A stretch of DNA of 36,777 nt from an uncultured Pseudoxanthomonas sp. (GTDB taxonomy: Bacteria; Pseudomonadota; Gammaproteobacteria; Xanthomonadales; Xanthomonadaceae), in the NCBI GenBank assembly GCA_946886405.1, contig CAMPIO010000030.1, forward strand, positions 1 to 36,777, written 5' to 3'. Below, piece by piece: positions 8,206 through 16,177 of the stretch. Each line of letters opens with the position of its first letter. Position 1 is the first letter of the stretch. A program made the translations under genes and the position numbers. The notes under the pieces were generated by a model. That model was not told the DNA's origin. It searched no databases and was given only the letters and a program-made list of their open reading frames with translations.

Positions 8206-8267
8206 CGCCTGTGACACGGGATGCCCGGCGTCACAGGCGCCGTACGCCCGCAGGCTGCCAGCGTACG
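8206..8267. repeat. Two adjacent hairpins in the smc/tyrB intergenic region
   Basis: CGCCTGTGAC (8206-8215) pairs perfectly with GTCACAGGCG (8230-8239), and CGTACGC (8241-8247) with GCGTACG (8261-8267). They lie in the 275-bp divergent region between smc (minus) and the aminotransferase (plus), so they are more likely regulatory or leader structures than terminators. No T-tract follows either stem. Confidence 0.45.
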
Positions 8268-8339
8268 GAGAGGACGCGTGCCTGTTAGCATCGCGGGCGG
8301 CTTCACCCCCCTCCCTCACACATCAACGGTCCCCACTCC

Positions 8340-9542
8340 GTGTCTCTTTTTGCATCCGTCGAACTGGTGCCCGGCGACCCCATCCTGGGGCTGACCGAGG
8401 CTTACAACGCCGATCCCCGTACCCAGAAGGTCAACCTGGGCGTCGGCATCTATTACGACGAACAGGGGCGCATTCCCCTGCTCGATTGCGTCCGCCAGGT
8501 GGAACTGGCGCTGGCCGCCGAAGGCAAACCGCGGGGCTACCTGCCGATCGACGGCCTGGCCGCCTACGATGCCGCCACCCGCGAGCTGGTCTTCGGCAAG
8601 GACTCGGCGCTGGTGGCCGCCGGCCGCGTGGCCACCACGCAGACCGTCGGCGGCAGCGGCGCCCTGCGCGTGGGCGCGGACCTGCTGAAGAAGCTGCTGC
8701 CGCACGCCACCATCGCGATCAGCAACCCCAGCTGGGAGAACCACCGCGCGGTGTTCGGCGCGGCCGGCTTCGATATCGTCGACTACACGTATTTCGACGC
8801 CGCCACGCATGGCCTGGATTTCGCCGGCATGCTCGCCGACCTCGGCCAACTGGAGCCCGGCACCGTCGTCCTGCTGCATGCCTGCTGCCACAACCCCACT
8901 GGCGCCGACCTGACGGTCGAGCAGTGGAAGCAGGTCGCGGCACTGATGAAGGACCGCGGGCTGTTCCCCTTCATCGACATGGCCTACCAGGGCTTCGACA
9001 AAGGCATTGCCGAGGATGGCGCGGCCGTGCGCATCGTCACCGAGGCCGGGATCGACAGCTTCATCGTCGCCAACTCGTATTCGAAGTCGTTCTCGCTCTA
9101 TGGCGAGCGCGTCGGCGCGCTGTCGGTGGTTGGCCCGGATGCGGCAGCCACCAAGGCCGTGCAGTCGCAGGTCAAGCGCATCATCCGCACGATCTATTCC
9201 AGCCCGTCCACGCACGGTGCGGCCCTCGTTGCCGGCGTACTGGCCAGCAGCGAACTGCGCACGTTGTGGGAAAGCGAACTGGGCGGCATGCGCGAGCGCA
9301 TCCACGCATTGCGTGCTGGCCTGGTGGATCAGCTGGCCGCCCTCGGCGCACCGGAGTTCGCCTTCATCCAGCAGCAGGCCGGCATGTTCTCGTACTCCGG
9401 CCTGAGCAAGACGCAGGTGGATCGGTTGCGCGACGAGTTCGGCATCTACGCGGTCGGCACCGGCCGCATCTGCGTGGCGGCGCTCAACCAGCAGAACCTC
9501 GGGTATGTGGCGGAAGCGGTGCGCACGGTCAGCCGCGGCTGA
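8340..9542 (+). CDS. tyrB: Aromatic/aspartate aminotransferase (class I)
   Basis: A 400-aa PLP enzyme of the AspC/TyrB group, transferring amino groups between aromatic amino acids or aspartate and 2-oxoglutarate in the cytoplasm. Landmarks: 'P.LGLTEAYNADPRTQKVNLGVGIYYDEQG' at the N-terminus, TVGGSGALR, HACCHNPTGADL, FIDMAYQGF with the cofactor-binding Asp and Tyr, SNSYSKSFSLYGERVG with the PLP-binding lysine, and a late GRICVAALN with the carboxylate-binding arginine. The start is GTG at 8340 (MSLFASVELVPGDPI). TyrB and AspC cannot be separated with certainty by eye; the tyrB symbol follows common usage in this family. It is divergent from smc. Confidence 0.92.
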   Translation: MSLFASVELVPGDPILGLTEAYNADPRTQKVNLGVGIYYDEQGRIPLLDCVRQVELALAAEGKPRGYLPIDGLAAYDAATRELVFGKDSALVAAGRVATTQTVGGSGALRVGADLLKKLLPHATIAISNPSWENHRAVFGAAGFDIVDYTYFDAATHGLDFAGMLADLGQLEPGTVVLLHACCHNPTGADLTVEQWKQVAALMKDRGLFPFIDMAYQGFDKGIAEDGAAVRIVTEAGIDSFIVANSYSKSFSLYGERVGALSVVGPDAAATKAVQSQVKRIIRTIYSSPSTHGAALVAGVLASSELRTLWESELGGMRERIHALRAGLVDQLAALGAPEFAFIQQQAGMFSYSGLSKTQVDRLRDEFGIYAVGTGRICVAALNQQNLGYVAEAVRTVSRG

Positions 9543-9572
9543 CCCTGGGGCCCTGCCCCGCGCAAGAGAAAC

Positions 9573-9647
9573 TGTAGGAGCGGGCCATGCCCGCGATGCT
9601 TTTTGCACAACGTACTGAAAAGCATCGCGCCCGAGGGTGCTCCTACA
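9573..9647. repeat. GTAG-type REP, GTAGGAGCG family, long hairpin
   Basis: TGTAGGAGCGGGCC followed by ATGCCCGCGATGCTTTT (9573-9604) pairs imperfectly with AAAAGCATCGCGCCC followed by GAGGGTGCTCCTACA (9618-9647). It lies just after the aminotransferase gene and could also act as a bidirectional terminator, with T4/A4 flanking the loop. Confidence 0.75.
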
Positions 9648-9675
9648 AGACCGGAGTGACCCCGCTTCCCTTCGC

Positions 9676-9703
9676 TGTAGGAGCGGGCCATGCCCGCGAT
9701 GCT
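9676..9703. repeat. Second identical 28-bp GTAGGAGCG REP unit
   Basis: This unit is identical over 28 bp to 9573-9600 and in the same orientation. It contains the internal palindrome GCGGGCCATGCCCGC. It sits between the first REP and the end of the ABC ATPase gene. Confidence 0.75.
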
Positions 9704-9772
9704 CTTCCGCAAGAAATGACTAGCGATGCGGGGCGGCACGCTGGCCCTTTACGGGGCAGGCAAGATGCGTCT

Positions 9773-10855
9773 CTACGACAGCCGCAATCCGGTATCCGGG
9801 TCGAAGAAATGCAAGGTCGCGCCTTCGACGGTGACGCGCAGCGTCTCGCCGGGTTCCGGCAGGCGCTGTGGCGGCATGCGGGCGACCAGCGGTTGGCTCG
9901 CATGGGTCAGATTGACGAAGACCTCGTTGCCCACCGGCTCGATCAGCTCCACCTGCGCTTCGAACGCCGACTTGCCGATGCCGGCAGGCAGCAGGTGCTC
10001 GGGGCGCACACCCATTGCCACACGCCGCCCCAGCCACGCTTCGGCGACGGACGCCTTGCCGAGTGGCAACAGCATGCCGTCGTCGAGCACCAGTTGCAGG
10101 CCATCGTCCTCGCGCAGCGTGCCGTACAGCACGTTCATCGCTGGACTGCCGAGGAAGCCGGCGACGAACAGGTTCGCCGGCTTCTCGTACAGCGCCATGG
10201 GTGTATCGATCTGCTGTATCTCGCCGTCCTTCAGCACCACGATGCGCTGGCCCAGCGTCATCGCTTCCACCTGGTCGTGGGTCACGTAGACCATCGTCGC
10301 GCCGAGTTTGCGATGCAGGCGGCCGATCTCGGTGCGTACCGAATGACGCAGCTTGGCGTCGAGGTTGGACAGCGGCTCATCCAGAAGGAACACCGACGGT
10401 TCGCGCACCAGCGCACGCCCCAGCGCCACGCGCTGGCGCTGTCCACCGGACATCTCGCGCGGCAGTTTTCCCAGCATGTGCGTCATGCCCAGCGTCTCCG
10501 CCGCATCGTGGACGCGCCGTTCGATCTCGGCGCGTGGAACGCCGCGCAACTTCAGGCCGAAGGCGAGATTCTCGGCCACCGTCATGTGCGGATACAGCGC
10601 GTAGCTCTGGAACACCATCGCGATGTCACGATCCTTGGGGGCCACGTCGTTGACGCGTCGCTCGCCGATCAGCAGGTTGCCGTCGGAAATCTCTTCCAGG
10701 CCGGCGATCATGCGCAGCAGCGTGGACTTGCCGCAGCCGGACGGCCCGACCAGCACCATGAGTTCGCCATCGGCGATCTCGAAACTGGCCCCGTGCACGG
10801 CCACCTGGCCGTTGTCGTACACCTTTCGCACGCGGTCGAGTTGGACACTGGCCAT
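9773..10855 (-). CDS. ugpC: Sugar ABC transporter ATP-binding protein, MalK/UgpC type
   Basis: A 360-aa ATPase that energises sugar import at the inner membrane. Walker A GPSGCGKST is about 40 residues in, followed by Q-loop VFQSYALYPHMTV, signature MSGGQRQRV, Walker B VFLLDEPLSNLD, and the H-loop in VTHDQVEAMTLG. After residue about 235 comes the TOBE/OB regulatory domain typical of MalK, MsmK and UgpC ('MGVRPEHLL'). ATG 10855 has GGAG 5 nt upstream and is preferred over 10858. The gene stands alone: no permease or binding protein adjoins it, whereas the permease operon at 19.4-22.5 kb lacks an ATPase. The two probably form one transporter. A LacI-type operator lies 129 nt upstream of the start. 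Confidence 0.93.
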   Translation of the reverse strand: MASVQLDRVRKVYDNGQVAVHGASFEIADGELMVLVGPSGCGKSTLLRMIAGLEEISDGNLLIGERRVNDVAPKDRDIAMVFQSYALYPHMTVAENLAFGLKLRGVPRAEIERRVHDAAETLGMTHMLGKLPREMSGGQRQRVALGRALVREPSVFLLDEPLSNLDAKLRHSVRTEIGRLHRKLGATMVYVTHDQVEAMTLGQRIVVLKDGEIQQIDTPMALYEKPANLFVAGFLGSPAMNVLYGTLREDDGLQLVLDDGMLLPLGKASVAEAWLGRRVAMGVRPEHLLPAGIGKSAFEAQVELIEPVGNEVFVNLTHASQPLVARMPPQRLPEPGETLRVTVEGATLHFFDPDTGLRLS

Positions 10856-11286
10856 CATTGCTCCGGTCGGGCGGCGCCCGTGCTGGTTCACTGCGTCCCG
10901 GCCCTCCCGGGTGCAGACACGCCCTCGCAGGCGATGCGCTCGGCTTCCCGTTCCGTGGGCGGGGAAGGTGCGCTATTCTGCCATGTAACCGTTTTCACAG
11001 CGCAAGTGCAGTCCGCACCCGCGTGGCCCCGAGCCCTCGTACCTTCCACGCCCTCCATGCCCTACCCGCCACGCTGCACGCGCGCCCTCGCAACCATCGT
11101 CCCCGGAAAAACGCATACGTATACGGATGGCGCGTGCGCTCGCCTGCGGGCGCACCGTCAATGCAGGTGCGCGCTATCATTCGCCGCCCACGCGATGTGG
11201 CCCTTTCACGGCAGCACAGGATCGACCAGGCGAATGCAGCGGACCCGTTTTGGAAGCCACCCCGCATCGAACAGGATGTTTGCCGC
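10856..11286. other. 431-bp divergent intergenic region, ugpC/glk
   Basis: This region separates the ATPase (minus) from glucokinase (plus). It holds one clear LacI-type operator at 10984-10997, with TATTCT at 10975-10980 as a possible -10 box next to it. The operator is 290 nt from the glk start and 129 nt from the ugpC start, so it could serve either gene. Several frames run through this stretch, but none has a recognisable product; I see no gene here. Confidence 0.5.
10984..10997. promoter_or_regulatory. LacI-family operator upstream of ugpC and glk
   Basis: TGTAACCGTTTTCA is an imperfect 14-bp palindrome with the central CG typical of LacI-family sites. The same 14-mer occurs at 27549 and 33527, the latter upstream of the lacI gene. 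Confidence 0.75.
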
Positions 11287-12294
11287 ATGAGCAACACCGA
11301 TCGTGTCCTCCTCGCCGATATCGGCGGCACCAATGCGCGCTTTGCGCTGGCCGATACCTCTGCCCCGGTACCGCTGCTGGACGACAGCGTGCGCGAGTTC
11401 GTGGTCGCCGATTTCCCGTCGCTGGCCGAGGCCGCGCAGCACTATCTGGATGAAACCGGCGCGACGGCTCAGAACGGCGTGTTCGCCGTTGCCGGTCGCG
11501 TCGACGGCGACGAAGCCCGCATCACCAACCACCCCTGGGTCATCTCGGTGAACCGCACGCGGCAGGCGCTCGGTTTCCAAAGCCTGAAGCTGGTCAACGA
11601 TTTCGCCGCACAGGCGATGGCCGTATCGCTGCTGACATCGCGCGACGTGGTCGCCATCGGTGGTGCGCACTGGACGCCCGCACCGCTGTCGGTGCCACGC
11701 ACTTACGCCGTGATCGGTCCCGGCACGGGCCTGGGTGTCGCGGCGCTGGTGATCCGCGACGGACGCGCCTATCCGCTGGAGACCGAAGGCGGCCACGTCA
11801 GTTTTCCGCCCGGCACGCCGGAGGAAATCCGCATTCTCGACATCCTTTCGGCACAGTTCGGGCGTGTGTCCAACGAGCGCCTGATCTGCGGTCCGGGTCT
11901 GGTGAACCTGTACCGCGCCCTCAGCGAAATCGCAGGCGAAGATCCGGGCGGTCCGCTGGAGCCGAAGGACGTCACGGCGCGCGCCGCTGCAGGCGATCCG
12001 CGCTGCGTGCGCACGCTGGATGTGTTCTGCGCCGTGTTCGGCGCCATCGCCGGCGACCTGGTGCTGACCACCGGCGCATGGGATGGCGTGTTCCTCACTG
12101 GCGGCCTGGTGCCGAAATTGCTGACGTCGCTGCAACATTCCGGCTTCCGCCAGCGCTTCGAGCACAAGGGCCGCTTCTCGCCCGCGATGGGACGCGTGCC
12201 CACGCTCGCGAACATGCATCCGCGACCCGGCCTGCTCGGTGCAGCCGCTTACGCCGTCGAACTGTTCGGACCGAAAAGCCCAGCGAGCGCCTGA
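11287..12294 (+). CDS. glk: Glucokinase (Glk family)
   Basis: A 335-aa cytoplasmic kinase that makes glucose-6-phosphate from glucose and ATP. The start MSNTDRVLLADIGGTNARFA carries the phosphate-1 loop DIGGTNARFAL of the bacterial Glk family (PF02685). Later motifs are LVNDFAAQA with the catalytic aspartate (D in NDFAA), VIGPGTGLGVA, ETEGGHVSFPP and the phosphate-2-type 'DGVFLTGG'. Length fits E. coli Glk (321 aa) with a short extension. ATG 11287 has AGGA 10 nt upstream; the frame is open further upstream, but that part has no family similarity. It leads the glk-edd-eda block, feeding imported glucose to the Entner-Doudoroff pathway. Confidence 0.95.
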   Translation: MSNTDRVLLADIGGTNARFALADTSAPVPLLDDSVREFVVADFPSLAEAAQHYLDETGATAQNGVFAVAGRVDGDEARITNHPWVISVNRTRQALGFQSLKLVNDFAAQAMAVSLLTSRDVVAIGGAHWTPAPLSVPRTYAVIGPGTGLGVAALVIRDGRAYPLETEGGHVSFPPGTPEEIRILDILSAQFGRVSNERLICGPGLVNLYRALSEIAGEDPGGPLEPKDVTARAAAGDPRCVRTLDVFCAVFGAIAGDLVLTTGAWDGVFLTGGLVPKLLTSLQHSGFRQRFEHKGRFSPAMGRVPTLANMHPRPGLLGAAAYAVELFGPKSPASA

Positions 12295-12528
12295 GGTTTT
12301 TTGCGCAGATGCGCGCTGCAACGCAGCACGGGCAACGACGCGACCCATCGACTGGTCTGGCTTTGGTCGCTTTCGCCCCTGCAACAAAGGCGGTAGAAAG
12401 CATCATGCCGTCGCCGTCGTTCACCGCCCTTCCCCTCCACGCGCTGGAGTCGCAGGAAGGTCGCGCATCACGGCTCCCACTCGCCACGCCATGCAGAATG
12501 CAACTGTCTGCAGCCTAGCCCTACGCCC

Positions 12529-14439
12529 ATGAGCCTGCACCCCCGCATCCAGGAAGTCACCGAACGCATCCGTCAGCGCAGCGCCCCGTTGCGCCGTGCC
12601 TACCTCGACGGCATCGACGCCGCCCATCGCGACGGACCGCAGCGCGCGCGCTTGAGCTGCGGCAACCTGGCGCATGCCTTCGCGGCGTGCGGCCCCACCG
12701 ACAAGGGTCGTCTGCGTGCTGACGTGACGCCCAACCTCGGCATCATCAATGCCTACAACGACATGCTGTCGGCGCACCAGCCGTTCGAGCACTACCCCGA
12801 GATCATCCGCCAGGTCGCGCGCGACCTCGGCGCCACCGCGCAGGTCGCCGGTGGCGTGCCGGCGATGTGCGACGGCGTGACGCAGGGTCGTCCGGGCATG
12901 GAACTGTCGCTGTTCTCGCGCGACGTGATCGCGCAGGCCACGGCGATCTCGCTGAGCCACGACATGTTCGATGCCGCGCTGTACCTGGGCGTGTGCGACA
13001 AGATCGTGCCCGGCCTGCTGATGGGTGCGCTGGCCTTCGGCCACTTGCCCGCGGTATTCGTGCCGGCAGGCCCGATGTCGCCGGGCATTCCGAACAAGGA
13101 GAAGGCTGCTGTCCGCGAACGCTACGCCGCCGGCGAAGCTTCGCGCGAGGAACTCCTGGAAGCCGAAGCCGCGAGCTACCACGCGGCGGGCACGTGCACG
13201 TTCTACGGCACGGCCAACTCGAACCAGGTACTGCTGGAAGCGATGGGCCTGCAATTGCCGGGCACCTCGTTCGTCAACCCCGACCAACCGCTGCGCGACG
13301 TGCTGACACGCGCCGCTGCGGAGCGTGCGTTGCGCATCACCGCACTGGGCGACGACTACCGTCCCATCGGCCGCCTGATCGACGAACGCGCCATCGTCAA
13401 CGCGATGGCGGCGCTGATGGCGACCGGCGGCTCGACCAACCACACGATCCACTGGATCGCCGTCGCGCGCTCGGCCGGCATCGTGCTGACGTGGGACGAC
13501 ATGGACGTGATCGCGCAGACCGTGCCACTGCTGACCCGCGTCTATCCGAACGGCGACGCCGACGTGAACCGCTTCGCCGCCGCAGGCGGCATCCAGTTCG
13601 TGTTCCGTGAACTGCTCGATGCGGGCCTGATGCACGACATCACCACCATCGTGCCGGGTGGCCTGCGCGCGTTCTGCGATGAGCCGCGCCTGCAGGAAGG
13701 CAAGCTCGCCTATGCGCCAGGCGTCACCCAGAGCGCGGACGAAGACGTGGTGCGCCCGGTCTCGCGCGCGTTCGAGGAGCAGGGCGGCCTGCGCCTGCTG
13801 CGCGGCAACCTGGGTCGCTCGCTCATCAAGACCTCGGCCGTCAAGGCGGAGTACCGTTTCATCGAAGCCCCGGCCGTCGTCGTCGACGATCCGCGCGCGC
13901 TCAACAAGCTGCATGCGGCCGGCGTGCTGCCGCAGGACTTCGTCGCCGTGGTCCGCTACCAGGGGCCACGTGCCAACGGCATGCCGGAACTGCATTCGCT
14001 GGCACCGCTGCTCGGCCTGTTGCAGAACCAGGGCCGCCGCGTGGCGCTGGTGACCGACGGCCGCCTGTCCGGCGCGTCGGGCAAGATTCCTGCGGCCATC
14101 CACCTGACGCCGGAAGCCGCACGTGGCGGTCCGCTGGCGAAGCTGCGCGAGGGCGACATCATCCGCCTCGACGCCGAAGCCGGCACGCTCGAAGCCCGGG
14201 TCGATGCGGACGAATGGGCGCGGCGCGAGATCGCGCCCAACACCTCGCCGGCCGCGCTGGATCTGGGCCGCAACCTGTTCGCGATAAGCCGCGACGTGGT
14301 GACGCCCGCCGACCGCGGCGCGATGTCGATTTCCTGCGGCCTGCCCTATCACGATGGCACCTGGGAATACGATGCCGAATACGAACTCGGCGATGCCGCG
14401 CATGCGGCCGAAGCGCCGCATGAAGCCAAGGATGCGTAG
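12529..14439 (+). CDS. edd: Phosphogluconate dehydratase
   Basis: A 636-aa IlvD/Edd-family iron-sulphur dehydratase that converts 6-phosphogluconate to 2-keto-3-deoxy-6-phosphogluconate. Visible landmarks are TPNLGIINAYNDMLSAHQP, GVPAMCDGVTQG and GVCDKIVPGL (cluster cysteines), GTCTFYGTANSNQ, ATGGSTNHTIH and VTDGRLSGASGKIPAAIH. It ends with an unconserved acidic/His tail, making it about 30 residues longer than E. coli Edd. The start MSLHPRIQEVTERI at ATG 12529 fits the family. The 234-bp gap after glk holds no gene that I can support and no obvious HexR-type palindrome. Confidence 0.95.
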   Translation: MSLHPRIQEVTERIRQRSAPLRRAYLDGIDAAHRDGPQRARLSCGNLAHAFAACGPTDKGRLRADVTPNLGIINAYNDMLSAHQPFEHYPEIIRQVARDLGATAQVAGGVPAMCDGVTQGRPGMELSLFSRDVIAQATAISLSHDMFDAALYLGVCDKIVPGLLMGALAFGHLPAVFVPAGPMSPGIPNKEKAAVRERYAAGEASREELLEAEAASYHAAGTCTFYGTANSNQVLLEAMGLQLPGTSFVNPDQPLRDVLTRAAAERALRITALGDDYRPIGRLIDERAIVNAMAALMATGGSTNHTIHWIAVARSAGIVLTWDDMDVIAQTVPLLTRVYPNGDADVNRFAAAGGIQFVFRELLDAGLMHDITTIVPGGLRAFCDEPRLQEGKLAYAPGVTQSADEDVVRPVSRAFEEQGGLRLLRGNLGRSLIKTSAVKAEYRFIEAPAVVVDDPRALNKLHAAGVLPQDFVAVVRYQGPRANGMPELHSLAPLLGLLQNQGRRVALVTDGRLSGASGKIPAAIHLTPEAARGGPLAKLREGDIIRLDAEAGTLEARVDADEWARREIAPNTSPAALDLGRNLFAISRDVVTPADRGAMSISCGLPYHDGTWEYDAEYELGDAAHAAEAPHEAKDA

Positions 14440-14457
14440 CATCATGGTCTTCCATCC

Positions 14458-14531
14458 GTAGGAGCGCCCTGGGGCGCGATGCTCTTCTTCTCGCCATTCC
14501 CGAAAAGCATCGCGCCCCAGGGCGCTCCTAC
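14458..14531. repeat. GTAG-type REP: perfect 26-bp inverted repeat between edd and eda
   Basis: GTAGGAGCGCCCTGG followed by GGCGCGATGCT (14458-14483) is the exact reverse complement of 14506-14531, with a 22-nt loop. It is the same GTAGGAGCG family as at 9573 and 15226. It splits the edd-eda pair, and eda starts 30 nt after it. As RNA it would form a very stable stem that could weaken read-through into eda or protect edd mRNA. Confidence 0.8.
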
Positions 14532-14560
14532 AGGTCCCCTTTCAAGCCGAACCTCCTGAC

Positions 14561-15217
14561 ATGACCATCGCCGCCCGCCAACAGAAAGCCGAATCCCTCC
14601 TCCGCGCCGCCGGCATCCTGCCGGTCGTCACCGTGCACACGCTGGACGAAGCGCGCAAGGTGTCCCAAGCACTGCTGAAAGGGGGATTGCCCGCGATCGA
14701 ACTGACCCTGCGCACGCCGGTCGCGATGGAGGCGCTGGCGATGCTGAAGCAGGAACTGCCCGACATCGTGATCGGTGCCGGCACGGTGCTGACCGTCGAA
14801 CAGATGGAGCAGTCCATCGCGGCAGGTGCGGACTTCCTGGTGACGCCCGGCACGCCACCGGAGATGGCCGAGGCACTCGCTGCCGCCGATATTCCGGTGG
14901 TACCTGGTGCCGCCACCCCGACCGAACTGCTGTCGCTGATGTCGCGTGGCTTCCGCGTCTGCAAGCTGTTTCCCGCCACCGCCGTGGGTGGCCTGGCGAT
15001 GCTGAAAGGCCTCGCCGGCCCGCTGTCCGAACTCAAGATCTGCCCCACCGGCGGCATCACCGAGGACACTGCAGCGGATTACCTGTCGCAGCCGAACGTG
15101 GTGTGCATCGGCGGCTCGTGGATGGTGCCGAAGGGCTGGCTGGACAAGGGCGAGTGGGACAAGGTCAGCGAGAGCTCGGCGAAGGCGGCCGCGATCGTGA
15201 AAAGCGTCCGCCGCTGA
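14561..15217 (+). CDS. eda: KHG/KDPG aldolase
   Basis: A 218-aa class I aldolase that splits 2-keto-3-deoxy-6-phosphogluconate into pyruvate and glyceraldehyde-3-phosphate, the last step of the Entner-Doudoroff pathway. 'ILPVVTVHTLDEA' opens the TIM barrel, IELTLRTP holds the catalytic Glu and the phosphate-binding Arg, IGAGTVLT and VTPGTPP follow, and CKLFPAT carries the Schiff-base lysine. PTGGIT and IGGSWM near the end form the phosphate site. It lies downstream of edd and is separated from it only by a REP hairpin. Confidence 0.96.
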   Translation: MTIAARQQKAESLLRAAGILPVVTVHTLDEARKVSQALLKGGLPAIELTLRTPVAMEALAMLKQELPDIVIGAGTVLTVEQMEQSIAAGADFLVTPGTPPEMAEALAAADIPVVPGAATPTELLSLMSRGFRVCKLFPATAVGGLAMLKGLAGPLSELKICPTGGITEDTAADYLSQPNVVCIGGSWMVPKGWLDKGEWDKVSESSAKAAAIVKSVRR

Positions 15218-15225
15218 CGCTTGCC

Positions 15226-15361
15226 TGTAGGAGCGACGTGAGTCGCGACCGCACGAATTGAAATCTCGTGGTGTCGATCGCCGCCGCATTGCGGCCGCGA
15301 GGAACGTCCTGCATGCACCCATTCCTCATGCCGGGCGGTCGCGACTCACGTCGTTCCTACA
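15226..15361. repeat. GTAG-type REP, near-perfect 26-bp inverted repeat
   Basis: TGTAGGAGCGACGTG followed by AGTCGCGACCG (15226-15251) pairs with CGGTCGCGACTCACG followed by TCGTTCCTACA (15336-15361), with one mismatch and an 84-nt loop. It lies between convergent genes, eda and a membrane protein; the TAG stop of the latter (15357-15359) lies inside the right arm. Confidence 0.8.
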
Positions 15362-16034
15362 GTGGGTGACGACGCTCAATGTGCATCGCGAGATCCTGCT
15401 TCCGCCAACCCACGGCCAGCACCGCATACCAGCCCACCATCAGCAGGCCCAGCCACCACTCGAAGACGTTCTCCCAACGATCCTTCGCCTCCGGCCCGGC
15501 GACGACCAGCCCGACGACGACATTGGCCACACCGAGCACCAGCATCGCGGCCACTATCCACGACATCACCGCGACGATTCCTGCTGGCAACGCGTCTCTT
15601 GCAGATGCGCGACGCATCAGTGCCAACTGCGCCAGATAGCCGAATCCGAAGTACACCACCACGCCGTAGCGTCGCAGGAAGCGGTAGGTCTCGCCTTCGG
15701 TCCCGAGGAACGTGGCGTACACCGCCAGTGCAAGCGCGGACAGCACACCCAGCGCCAGCATCACGCGGCCGCCGCACAGCCAGTGCCTCGCCAGCCACCA
15801 CACCAGGGCATGCAGAACGGCGCAGGGGATCACGAGCAACTGGAACAGGTGATTGCCCCAGCCGTGCCGCGCAGCCCGGCTGATCGATACGCAGCCTTCG
15901 AGGTAAGGCACGCAAGCCAGCACGTAACCGTACTGGATAGACAGCAGGTAGGCCGTATGTGCGGCGACCAGAAACAGTAGCGTCAGCAGCAACGGCAGGG
16001 GCCAGAGCGGGATGCGCGAGCTATCAGCGACCAT
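15357..16034 (-). CDS. Multi-pass membrane protein (Frag1/DRAM/Sfk1-like)
   Basis: A 225-aa protein from MVADSSRIPLWPLP with about six hydrophobic segments: LLLTLLFLVAAHTAYLL, LFQLLVIPCAVLHALVWWLA, VMLALGVLSALALAVYATF, VVVYFGFGYLAQLALM, VAVMSWIVAAMLVLGVANVVVGLVV and LGLLMVGWYAVLAVGW. The large loop after the first helix (CVPYLEGCVSISRAARHG) and the 'YRFLRRYGVVVYFGF' and 'ENVFEWW' segments resemble the Frag1/DRAM/Sfk1 fold; this is from memory of pattern only, and function is unknown. The frame extends to 16085 without a convincing start. Its stop codon is supplied by the adjacent REP. Confidence 0.75.
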   Translation of the reverse strand: MVADSSRIPLWPLPLLLTLLFLVAAHTAYLLSIQYGYVLACVPYLEGCVSISRAARHGWGNHLFQLLVIPCAVLHALVWWLARHWLCGGRVMLALGVLSALALAVYATFLGTEGETYRFLRRYGVVVYFGFGYLAQLALMRRASARDALPAGIVAVMSWIVAAMLVLGVANVVVGLVVAGPEAKDRWENVFEWWLGLLMVGWYAVLAVGWRKQDLAMHIERRHPL

Positions 16035-16088
16035 GGCGGCGATGGAGCAGGACGACGCCCTGCAATGTACTCCGTCCCACGCCATGAT

Positions 16089-16162
16089 GTAGAGCCGAGC
16101 TTGCTCGGCTTGAGAAGACCGGTCCGCGCTCAGTCAAAGTAGCGGAGCAAGCTCCGCTCTAC
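16089..16162. repeat. GTAG-type REP pair (GCCGAGC/GGAGCAAGCTCC family)
   Basis: GTAGAGCCGAGC followed by TTGCTCGGCT (16089-16110) and GTAGCGGAGCAA followed by GCTCCGCTCTAC (16139-16162) are two short hairpins, each with GTAG at the head. They lie between the membrane protein and the end of the large glycosidase gene. No GTAG repeat is seen to the right of this point. Confidence 0.7.
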
Positions 16163-16177
16163 GAATCTACGGAACGA

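Noticed and set aside
12295..12528. HexR-type operator or small gene before edd
   Set aside because: No palindrome of the HexR type and no ORF with a credible ribosome site were seen.
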